DNA from: Pyramidobacter sp.
GTDB lineage: Bacteria > Synergistota > Synergistia > Synergistales > Dethiosulfovibrionaceae
Length of the DNA stretch: 5,236 bases
NCBI GenBank assembly: GCA_017940445.1
Contig: JAGAYQ010000034.1
Span: 1 to 5,236 of the forward strand
Reading direction: 5' to 3'
In this document: one piece after another, positions 1 through 5,236 of the stretch
How positions within the stretch are numbered: position 1 is the stretch's first letter
Layout: every line of letters begins with the position of its first letter
Program-made: the position numbers and the translations under genes
The notes under the pieces: model-generated
Databases searched by the model: none
Seen by the model: the letters and a program-made list of their open reading frames with translations, nothing else
Told to the model about the DNA's origin: nothing

Positions 1-321
1 CTCAGCGACAAGGTGCTCGTCATGGCGGCGCTGATCGCGCTGCTTGAGCTGCACCGGCTCAGCGGCTGGATGGTGATGGTGATCGTCGCGCGCGACTTCA
101 TGGTCAGCGGCCTGCGCATGGTCGCCGCCGCCGAAGGCCAGGTGATCGCGGCTTCAAAGCTGGGCAAGGTGAAGACCGTCTTCCAGATCATCGCGATCAT
201 CATGATGATCCTCAAGCTGCCGCTGGCGATCTGGGTGATGTATGTTTCGATCGCTCTCACCGTGTGGTCGGGGCTCGTCTACGTCGCCAACGGCTGGGAT
301 CTGATCACCGACGCGGACTGA
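1..321 (+). CDS. pgsA: CDP-diacylglycerol--glycerol-3-phosphate 3-phosphatidyltransferase, C-terminal part (5' end outside window)
   Basis: PgsA is an inner-membrane enzyme that joins CDP-diacylglycerol and glycerol-3-phosphate to give phosphatidylglycerophosphate, the committed step to phosphatidylglycerol and cardiolipin. The window opens in frame, so 106 residues are visible, ending at TGA 319-321. The first residues (LSDKVLV) match the end of the CDP-alcohol phosphotransferase motif DGx2ARx8Gx3Dx3D; Asp3 would be its last metal-binding or catalytic Asp. Further family marks are the RDFMVSGLR stretch (31-39), the EGQVIAAS stretch (45-52) and LGKVKT (54-59), which distinguish PgsA from phosphatidylserine synthases. 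Hydrophobic segments lie at about 5-15, 22-30, 60-72 and 75-96, as expected for the last helices of a multi-pass protein. The start and the first half of the motif are not visible. The next gene, secA, begins 100 bases downstream on the same strand. The family call is firm; the exact substrate is inferred from these motifs. Confidence 0.9.
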   Translation, partial: LSDKVLVMAALIALLELHRLSGWMVMVIVARDFMVSGLRMVAAAEGQVIAASKLGKVKTVFQIIAIIMMILKLPLAIWVMYVSIALTVWSGLVYVANGWDLITDAD

Positions 322-337
322 TCTGACAGGGAAACGC

Positions 338-361
338 CGGGCAGTTCTTTGGGAATGCCCG
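338..361 (+). other. Inverted repeat just after pgsA
   Basis: CGGGCA at 338-343 pairs with TGCCCG at 356-361 as a perfect 6-bp stem. After one G/A mismatch, three more pairs (one G-U) can form, closing a 4-base loop. No T-run follows (the next bases are TGGACAACAC), so this is not a canonical intrinsic terminator. It could be an RNA 3'-end stabiliser for pgsA mRNA, or chance in GC-rich DNA. It overlaps the candidate -35 element at 349-354. Confidence 0.3.
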
Positions 362-379
362 TGGACAACACAATATAAA
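349..379 (+). promoter_or_regulatory. Weak sigma-70-like promoter candidate for secA
   Basis: A good -10 hexamer, TATAAA at 374-379 (5 of 6 consensus bases), stands out in an AT-rich island inside GC-rich sequence. The best -35 candidate is TTGGGA at 349-354 (4 of 6), but the spacer is 19 bases, longer than the preferred 17. Transcription would start near 386, about 36 bases before the secA start codon. The gap between pgsA and secA is the only place in the window with room for a promoter. The call rests on hexamer matching alone. Confidence 0.25.
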
Positions 380-404
380 GCCTGCGTCTGTGCCGGGCTT
401 TCTT
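377..404 (+). terminator. Possible intrinsic terminator or attenuator between pgsA and secA
   Basis: AAAGCCTG at 377-384 can pair with CGGGCTTT at 394-401, giving an 8-bp stem with one G-U pair and a 9-base loop. The right arm runs into TTTCTT at 399-404, a short U-rich tail. The tail is weaker than in a strong intrinsic terminator, and three of its Ts are also in the stem. It ends four bases before the secA Shine-Dalgarno sequence, so it could end the pgsA transcript, act in the secA leader, or be fortuitous. Confidence 0.35.
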
Positions 405-407
405 GAA

Positions 408-414
408 GAGGTGG
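408..414 (+). promoter_or_regulatory. Ribosome binding site of secA
   Basis: GAGGTGG at 408-414 shares GAGGTG with the consensus Shine-Dalgarno sequence and sits 7 bases before the ATG at 422. The reading frame has an in-frame TGA at 404-406 and no start codon between it and 422. This fixes the secA start at 422. Confidence 0.8.
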
Positions 415-421
415 AAGAGAT

Positions 422-3211
422 ATGTTTGAATCGTTAAAACGCACGCTCGGGCTCGATCCTAACGAAAACGCCCTGCGTCGCTACCGCAAGAAGGTTGAGG
501 AGATCAACGCGCTCGAGCCGAAAGTGCAGGCGATGAGCGACGAGGAGATCCTGGCCCGCGCGAACGAAATCAAAGCGTCGATCCGCGGAGGGGCTGAACT
601 TGATGAGCATCTTGTCGAGGTGTTCGCGCTCGCCCGTGAAGAAGCAAAACGCAAGCTGGGGCTGCGTCCCTTTGACGTGCAGCTGATCGGCGCGATGGCG
701 CTCAACGACGCCAACATCGCCGAGATGAAGACGGGCGAAGGAAAGACGCTCGTCGCGCCCATCGCCGTCATCCTCAACGCCTACAAGGGCGAAGGCGTCC
801 ATGTCGTCACCGTCAACGACTACCTGGCCCGCCGCGACGCGGAGTGGATGCGGCCGCTGTACCGGGCGATGGGACTGGAAGTGGCGGTCATTTACGCATT
901 TATGGATCAGGACGAGCGCAAGCGCGCCTATCAGGCTGACATCACCTACGGCACCAACAGTGAGTTCGGATTCGACTACCTGCGCGACAACATGGTCATC
1001 CATGCTGAGGAGATGGTGCAGCGCGGACATTCGTTCTGCATCGTCGACGAAGTCGACTCCATCCTCATTGACGAGGCCCGCACGCCGCTGATCATCTCCG
1101 GTCCTTCGGAAGAGGACACGGGCGCATATACCATTGCCGATCAGATCGCCACCAAGCTGAAGGGCGTTTTCAAGGACCCCAACGAGGTGGAGATGCCCGC
1201 GTTCCTCCTTGACGAAAAGGACCGCAAGGAACCTGACGGCGATTTTGTCGTCGATGAAAAGGAAAAGACCGTCACGCTGACCAACCAGGGCATCGCCAAG
1301 TGCGAGCAGATGCTGAAGACCCCCGGGCTCTTCTCCGACATGAAGCATGCCGACCTGGCGCACAAAATCAATCAGGCGCTCAAGGCGCATTACCTGTTCA
1401 AGCGCGACGTCCACTACGTCATCAAGGACGGCGAGATCGTCATCGTCGACGAGTTCCGCGGACGTCTGATGTTCGGCCGCCGTTTCTCTGACGGACTGCA
1501 TCAGGCCATCGAGGCGAAGGAGCACGTCAAAGTCGGCAAGGAAAGCCAGACGCTTGCGACGATCACGATCCAGAACTACTTCCGCATGTACAAGAAGCTG
1601 GCCGGCATGACGGGAACGGCGGCGACGGAAGCTGAGGAGTTCAAGGACATTTACCGCCTTGGCGTCATCGTCATCCCCACCAACAAGCCCGTCATCCGCA
1701 AGGACTGGCCCGATCAGGTCTACCGCACGATGGACGAGAAGTTTGCCGCCGTCGTCGAGGAGATCGAACGCGTCCACGCTGCCGGCCGCCCCGTGCTGGT
1801 CGGCACCGTCTCCGTTGCCGTGTCGGAGCACGTCAGCAAGCTGCTGCGCGCCCGCCGCATCCCCCATCAGGTGCTCAACGCGCGCTACCACGAGAAGGAA
1901 TCTCAGATCGTCGCCCAGGCCGGACGTTTCGGGGCAGTCACCGTGGCCACCAACATGGCCGGACGCGGCACCGACATCCTGCTCGGCGGCAACCCCGAGT
2001 TCCTTGCCCGCGAAGAGTATCGCGCCAAGGGGCTTGATCCGGCGAAGGACGTCGAAAAATGCGCGGCGATCCTCGACCAGATGAAGCATCTCTGCGCTGA
2101 AGAAAAAGAAAAAGTCCTTGAGCAGGGCGGCCTCTGCATCCTCGGCACCGAGCGCCACGAGTCGCGCCGTATCGACAATCAGCTCCGCGGCCGCGCCGGC
2201 CGTCAGGGCGACCCCGGCAGCTCTCGGTTCTATCTGTCGCTTGAGGACGATCTGCTGCGCCTGTTCGGCTCTGACCGCATCAGCGGCATGCTCGACAAGC
2301 TGGGCATGGAGAAGGGCGAGTCGATCGAGCATCCTCTGCTGACCCGCGCCATCGAAAACGCTCAGAAAAAGGTCGAGATGATGCACTACGACGTGCGCCG
2401 CCAGCTGCTCCTTTATGACAACGTCATGAACACGCAGCGCGAAGCCGTCTACACCGAGCGCAGCACGATCATGACCGATCCCGAGATCCTGCCTCATGCC
2501 AAGGAGATCGCCGTCAGCAACGTGGACGACATCATCGACATCGCCTTCCCCGAGGACAAGGAAGCGTCGCCGACGTACGCGGTGAACAAGCTGCGCGAAG
2601 TCTACTGGCCCGGCATCGAGAAAGCGCTTGCGGGCATCGACGATCGCCGCAACGTGCAGCCGGCTGTCGACGCGATCAAGGAAGAGATCTCGGCGAAGTT
2701 CGACGAGCGCGTCTCGCTGCTCGAGACTTCCGTGGCCGAGAGTCTGTTCCGTTTCATCGCTCTGCACGTGCTCGACGGTGCCTGGAAGGAGCACCTGCTT
2801 GGCATGGATGTGCTGCGCCAGGGCATCGGCCTGCGCGCGGTCGGTCAGAAGGATCCCCTTATGGAATATCAGTTTGAGTCGTTCAACCTGTTCCAGGAGA
2901 CCATGGCCAACATCCGCGAGCAGATCACCAAGCTGTTCTTCCGCGTCGCCATCGTGTCAGAGGAGGACCGTCTGCGCCGTGCCGCTCCCACAGCCATGCG
3001 TGAGCATCGCGGGACGGCTCCCGCGCCTTCGGCTGCCGCGCAGGAAGAGCTCGGCTTCAATCCCCAGGCATCCCGCGGCAATTACTTTGCCAATTACAGC
3101 GCCGGCGGCGAGCGTCCCGCTCCCGTCCACGTCAAAAAAGTCGGACGCAACGATCCCTGTCCCTGCGGCAGCGGCAAGAAGTATAAGAACTGCTGCGGCA
3201 GGAACCTTTAG
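422..3211 (+). CDS. secA: Preprotein translocase ATPase subunit SecA
   Basis: SecA is the peripheral motor that binds SecYEG at the cytoplasmic membrane and uses ATP to push unfolded precursors through. The 929 residues hold the full family architecture. NBD1 has Walker A MKTGEGKT (102-109) and Walker B plus the following conserved stretch VDEVDSILIDEARTPL (208-223). The preprotein cross-linking domain follows, to about 375, ending near the SDGLHQAIEAKE segment (356-367). AGMTGTA is at 394-400. NBD2 has NMAGRGTDILLGG (511-523) and the arginine-rich QLRGRAGRQGDPGSSR (587-602). The helical scaffold/wing region includes LDGAWKEHLLGMDVLRQG (784-801). A variable Ala/Pro-rich linker (about 850-905) leads to a SEC-C zinc site, Cys913, Cys915, Cys924 and Cys925, in CxCx8CC spacing. 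No key motif is missing. A complete tail with zinc site fits the main (SecA1-type) protein rather than an accessory SecA2. The exported-protein gene follows after 18 bases, so the two are probably co-transcribed. Confidence 0.98.
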   Translation: MFESLKRTLGLDPNENALRRYRKKVEEINALEPKVQAMSDEEILARANEIKASIRGGAELDEHLVEVFALAREEAKRKLGLRPFDVQLIGAMALNDANIAEMKTGEGKTLVAPIAVILNAYKGEGVHVVTVNDYLARRDAEWMRPLYRAMGLEVAVIYAFMDQDERKRAYQADITYGTNSEFGFDYLRDNMVIHAEEMVQRGHSFCIVDEVDSILIDEARTPLIISGPSEEDTGAYTIADQIATKLKGVFKDPNEVEMPAFLLDEKDRKEPDGDFVVDEKEKTVTLTNQGIAKCEQMLKTPGLFSDMKHADLAHKINQALKAHYLFKRDVHYVIKDGEIVIVDEFRGRLMFGRRFSDGLHQAIEAKEHVKVGKESQTLATITIQNYFRMYKKLAGMTGTAATEAEEFKDIYRLGVIVIPTNKPVIRKDWPDQVYRTMDEKFAAVVEEIERVHAAGRPVLVGTVSVAVSEHVSKLLRARRIPHQVLNARYHEKESQIVAQAGRFGAVTVATNMAGRGTDILLGGNPEFLAREEYRAKGLDPAKDVEKCAAILDQMKHLCAEEKEKVLEQGGLCILGTERHESRRIDNQLRGRAGRQGDPGSSRFYLSLEDDLLRLFGSDRISGMLDKLGMEKGESIEHPLLTRAIENAQKKVEMMHYDVRRQLLLYDNVMNTQREAVYTERSTIMTDPEILPHAKEIAVSNVDDIIDIAFPEDKEASPTYAVNKLREVYWPGIEKALAGIDDRRNVQPAVDAIKEEISAKFDERVSLLETSVAESLFRFIALHVLDGAWKEHLLGMDVLRQGIGLRAVGQKDPLMEYQFESFNLFQETMANIREQITKLFFRVAIVSEEDRLRRAAPTAMREHRGTAPAPSAAAQEELGFNPQASRGNYFANYSAGGERPAPVHVKKVGRNDPCPCGSGKKYKNCCGRNL

Positions 3212-3215
3212 AACG

Positions 3216-3222
3216 AAAGGGG
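3216..3222 (+). promoter_or_regulatory. Ribosome binding site of the exported-protein gene
   Basis: AAAGGGG at 3216-3222 lies 7 bases before the ATG at 3230, inside the 18-base gap after the secA stop codon. It supports the ATG that begins the signal peptide and translation from the secA mRNA. Confidence 0.7.
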
Positions 3223-3229
3223 CCCGATC

Positions 3230-5044
3230 ATGAAAAAGTTTCTGCTGGCTGTCATCGCTGCCTTTGCGGTCGTGGGCGCGGCGGCTGCTCTGCCGCTGAG
3301 CGAGGCCGATATCGCAAAAATGACGCAGGAGTGTCCGAATCTCGACGAGTACCGGGGCTCGCCTGCGGTGATCTGGAACCGAAAGCAGCTTTATTCACAG
3401 GACCCTCAGGGGCGCATGGTGAAAACGACTTCGTATGTGATCCTCTGCAGTCCTTCCGCCCGCCTCGGCTGGCTTGAAGATCTTCTTTTCGCGCCGGCCG
3501 GCGGCAGCATCGAACTGGAGCAGGCTGCGATCTTTGATCCCGGCACGTCGCGGCTGGTCCGCTCGCTTGATTACGACCGCGACGAGCTGAAAAAGCACGG
3601 CCGGCTCGATCTGAAGTTCCCGAAAGTTGACAGCACCTACATCCTCGCTGTCAGCTTCCGGCAGAATTACACAGAACCTCAGGTGCTTGAGGACATTGCC
3701 TGGCTGAGCGCCGAGTATCCCACCTGGGAAGGCAGCGTGCAGATCCGCATCGCCAAGACGCAGGAGCTCATCTTTGAGTCGAGCACCAACACCATGCCGA
3801 CGACGCAGGCTGACGACAACTTCCGCCGCTACGGCTGGTTCTATTTCAAGCAGCCGGCCAACCGCGGCGTGATGGGACTGGTCGAGAGCTCCGATCCCTA
3901 TGTCGTCTTCAGCCTCAGCGCCGGCCCGCTGCCGATCGTGGAGATGATGAACGGCCTCAGCGCCCGCAAGTGGCCCTCGATCCCCGAAGTTTATGTATCG
4001 CACGAGGGGAGCGAGCGCGAGCAGGCGATCCGCTCCATCGAACGATTCTGGCGCAGCAGCTCGCGTCTGCCCTCACGCGGCACATGGCGCAGCGAGGCGC
4101 AGCTGCCGGCGAATGGCCCCTGGACGACGTGGGAGGCTGCTTACATTGCCTCCGCCTGGCTCCAGAAGCGCGGCTGGAAGTCCGAAGTCTGGTTTCAGCA
4201 CGTCCTGCCGCAGTCGCGCGACGCGATCTCGTGCGCGGCAGGACTGATGCACCCCGTTTTGCAGGTGACCGATCCCGGCGCGAAAAAGAGCTGGTACTAC
4301 ATCCCCGGCACCCCCGGCGAACTTGGACAGCTGCCTCCGTCGCTGCGCGGCAAAGCTCTTTATGCGGCTGGCGCCAAGAAACTGCGCAAGAAGACGATCA
4401 ACGGCACCTTGAAGGAGAAAAACCGTCTCTCGATCGCCTGGAACCTGGATATCGCTCCAGACTGTACGGTCACCGGCAAAGTCGATGTGCGCATCCGCCA
4501 CAAATGGACCGAGATGTTTGAAGCGCTTTCCGACGGCCGCAAGGATCAGCTTTATGCGCTGCTGAGCGGCCTTGAAGGCTGGATCGATCCGAACGCGGAG
4601 CTCGAAGTGACGCCGCTTGGCAGCACGGGCTTCAAGGTCGAGCTGCCGGTCAAGGCGAGGTCGGGCATCGAAGGGCCGCAGGGCCTGATGATCGGTCTGC
4701 CTTCGCTCGCGCCTGGAGCCGTGGAGCGTCTGAAAGACGTGGAAAGCAGCGCTGTGCTGAAGTTCCCGTTCGTCGTCGAACAGTCCTACAACGTCCGCCT
4801 GCCCAAGGGCTACCGAGCCATGTCAGTGCCGATGAAGCAGGAAGCGACGAGCATGGTGAGCAGCTATACCAGCCATTATCGCGTCAATATGCGCAAGAAT
4901 GAAGTGGAGGGCGAGGAGAAGCACATCCTCAGCCACACGCGCGTCGACGCGCCCGTAATCCCCAGTTTCAGGCGCGTGCTTGAGGTGTGGGGAACGTGGC
5001 GGCGCAATAACCTGGCGCTCCTGCCCGTCGGGCGTGCCAAGTGA
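3230..5044 (+). CDS. Exported DUF3857/transglutaminase-like protein, probably catalytically inactive
   Basis: I do not recognise a named gene; the function is unknown. The 604-residue product begins with a Sec signal peptide: MKK, a hydrophobic core at about 4-20, and a likely cut after the Ala run near residue 20. There is no lipobox Cys and no second membrane segment, so a soluble periplasmic or secreted protein is expected. Residues about 45-250 resemble the DUF3857 beta domain, for example YPTWEGSVQIRIA (163-175) and the GWFYFKQPANRG segment (202-213). SEREQAIRSIERFWR (261-275) is like the helix leading into a transglutaminase core. The core itself seems to span about 295-380, with WEAAYIASAWLQKRGW (301-316), MHPVLQV (340-346) and TPGELGQLPPSLRGKAL (361-377). 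Aligned by eye, the catalytic Cys is Thr300 and the Asp is Pro359; His341 may remain. Residues 390-604 look like the C-terminal beta region of the same proteins, including YNVRLPKGY (520-528). Homology is judged by eye. Confidence 0.65.
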   Translation: MKKFLLAVIAAFAVVGAAAALPLSEADIAKMTQECPNLDEYRGSPAVIWNRKQLYSQDPQGRMVKTTSYVILCSPSARLGWLEDLLFAPAGGSIELEQAAIFDPGTSRLVRSLDYDRDELKKHGRLDLKFPKVDSTYILAVSFRQNYTEPQVLEDIAWLSAEYPTWEGSVQIRIAKTQELIFESSTNTMPTTQADDNFRRYGWFYFKQPANRGVMGLVESSDPYVVFSLSAGPLPIVEMMNGLSARKWPSIPEVYVSHEGSEREQAIRSIERFWRSSSRLPSRGTWRSEAQLPANGPWTTWEAAYIASAWLQKRGWKSEVWFQHVLPQSRDAISCAAGLMHPVLQVTDPGAKKSWYYIPGTPGELGQLPPSLRGKALYAAGAKKLRKKTINGTLKEKNRLSIAWNLDIAPDCTVTGKVDVRIRHKWTEMFEALSDGRKDQLYALLSGLEGWIDPNAELEVTPLGSTGFKVELPVKARSGIEGPQGLMIGLPSLAPGAVERLKDVESSAVLKFPFVVEQSYNVRLPKGYRAMSVPMKQEATSMVSSYTSHYRVNMRKNEVEGEEKHILSHTRVDAPVIPSFRRVLEVWGTWRRNNLALLPVGRAK

Positions 5045-5061
5045 TTGAAATAGCATCGATT

Positions 5062-5065
5062 GGAG
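5062..5065 (+). promoter_or_regulatory. Probable ribosome binding site of argS
   Basis: GGAG at 5062-5065 is 10 bases before the ATG at 5076, a slightly long but workable spacing. It is the best match in the 31-base gap, which otherwise holds no hairpin or promoter-like element. Confidence 0.5.
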
Positions 5066-5075
5066 CATAAAGAAC

Positions 5076-5236
5076 ATGTCAGACAACACTACCGTGCTGA
5101 AGACGCTCGTTCATGAAGCGCTGACAGCGATCGCGCAGGAAAAAGGCGCTGATGTCTCGCTGATTGGCGAGATCCATTTCGAGCGTCCCAAACAGGAGGA
5201 TCACGGCGACTGGGCGACCAACGCCGCGATGAAATA
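5076..5236 (+). CDS. argS: Arginyl-tRNA synthetase, N-terminal fragment (3' end outside window)
   Basis: ArgS is a cytoplasmic class I synthetase that charges tRNA-Arg with arginine. Fifty-three codons are visible from the ATG at 5076, and the frame is still open at the window edge. The segment FERPKQEDHGDWATNAAMK (residues 35-53) matches the N-terminal Add1 domain signature of ArgS, usually written as ERPK...HGDFATNVA. This domain contacts the D-loop of the tRNA. The preceding helix (TVLKTLVHEALTAIAQEKG, residues 6-24) also fits the family. The HIGH and KMSK-type catalytic motifs would lie further downstream, outside the window. The gene follows the exported-protein gene by 31 bases with no terminator seen, so it is probably in the same transcript. 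The call rests on a short but characteristic segment. Confidence 0.88.
   Translation, partial: MSDNTTVLKTLVHEALTAIAQEKGADVSLIGEIHFERPKQEDHGDWATNAAMK

Noticed and set aside
355..378. A seven-codon leader-like frame (ATG 355 to TAA 376-378) ending at the foot of the hairpin before secA.
   Set aside because: It has no properly spaced Shine-Dalgarno sequence, and no run of one amino acid or arrest-like motif. A frame this short arises easily by chance.
2098..2116. A-rich run (two AAAAA tracts separated by G) in secA as a possible frameshift site.
   Set aside because: It encodes the expected Glu/Lys-rich stretch in the normal frame, and SecA continues intact afterwards. No benefit or downstream alternative product is apparent.
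434..2794. A very long open reading frame on the minus strand, opposite almost all of secA (786 codons).
   Set aside because: The opposite strand encodes an unmistakable complete SecA. Long antisense frames are expected opposite GC-rich coding sequence, and this translation is rich in Asp, Val, Leu, Arg and His repeats without any family motif that I can recognise.
2628..3233. An alternative + frame overlapping the end of secA and the start of the exported-protein gene (201 codons).
   Set aside because: Its Ser/Arg/Ala-rich composition is typical of an out-of-frame read of GC-rich DNA, and it competes with the conserved SecA C-terminus and zinc site.
3970..4521. Open frames on both strands inside the exported-protein gene (for example + 3970-4521 and - 4073-4501).
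   Set aside because: They lie inside a gene with a good ribosome binding site, signal peptide and continuous domain structure, and their translations show only biased composition.
1..5236. Search by eye for CRISPR-like repeats, insertion-sequence ends, tRNA genes, attachment sites and other mobile-element traces.
   Set aside because: No regularly spaced repeats, transposase or integrase motifs, tRNA-like folds or terminal inverted repeats were seen. Coding sequence fills almost all of the window.

Overview
This is an ordinary-looking housekeeping stretch from a GC-rich bacterium, with every gene on the + strand and tightly packed. In order it holds the 3' end of pgsA (phosphatidylglycerophosphate synthase), a complete secA (preprotein translocase ATPase), a complete gene for an exported protein with a DUF3857/transglutaminase-like layout, and the first 53 codons of argS (arginyl-tRNA synthetase). 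There is no sign of mobile DNA, CRISPR, tRNA or rRNA.

Layout: positions 1-321 are the C-terminal half of PgsA. Positions 322-421 are the only real intergenic gap (100 bases). It holds two inverted repeats, a weak sigma-70-like promoter candidate and the secA ribosome binding site. Positions 422-3211 are secA. After 18 bases comes the exported protein (3230-5044), and after 31 more bases argS starts at 5076 and runs off the window. No terminator-like structure was seen after secA or after the exported protein, so secA, the exported protein gene and argS look co-transcribed.

How the genes relate: PgsA makes the precursor of phosphatidylglycerol, an anionic lipid that SecA needs for full membrane activity. 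SecA drives Sec-dependent export. The third gene's product carries a classical Sec signal peptide and so is itself a likely SecA client. ArgS is a cytoplasmic translation enzyme with no obvious functional link.

Organism: SecA has the C-terminal SEC-C zinc tail and a standard bacterial length. The exported protein family is mostly known from diderm (outer-membrane) bacteria. GC-rich codon use and the style of these proteins made me think of Synergistota, but this is a low-confidence guess; a SecA protein search would settle it.

The most interesting item is the exported protein. It appears to keep the transglutaminase fold signature but has Thr and Pro where the catalytic Cys and Asp would be expected, so it may be a non-enzymatic relative. 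I found no convincing evidence of a new multi-gene system.
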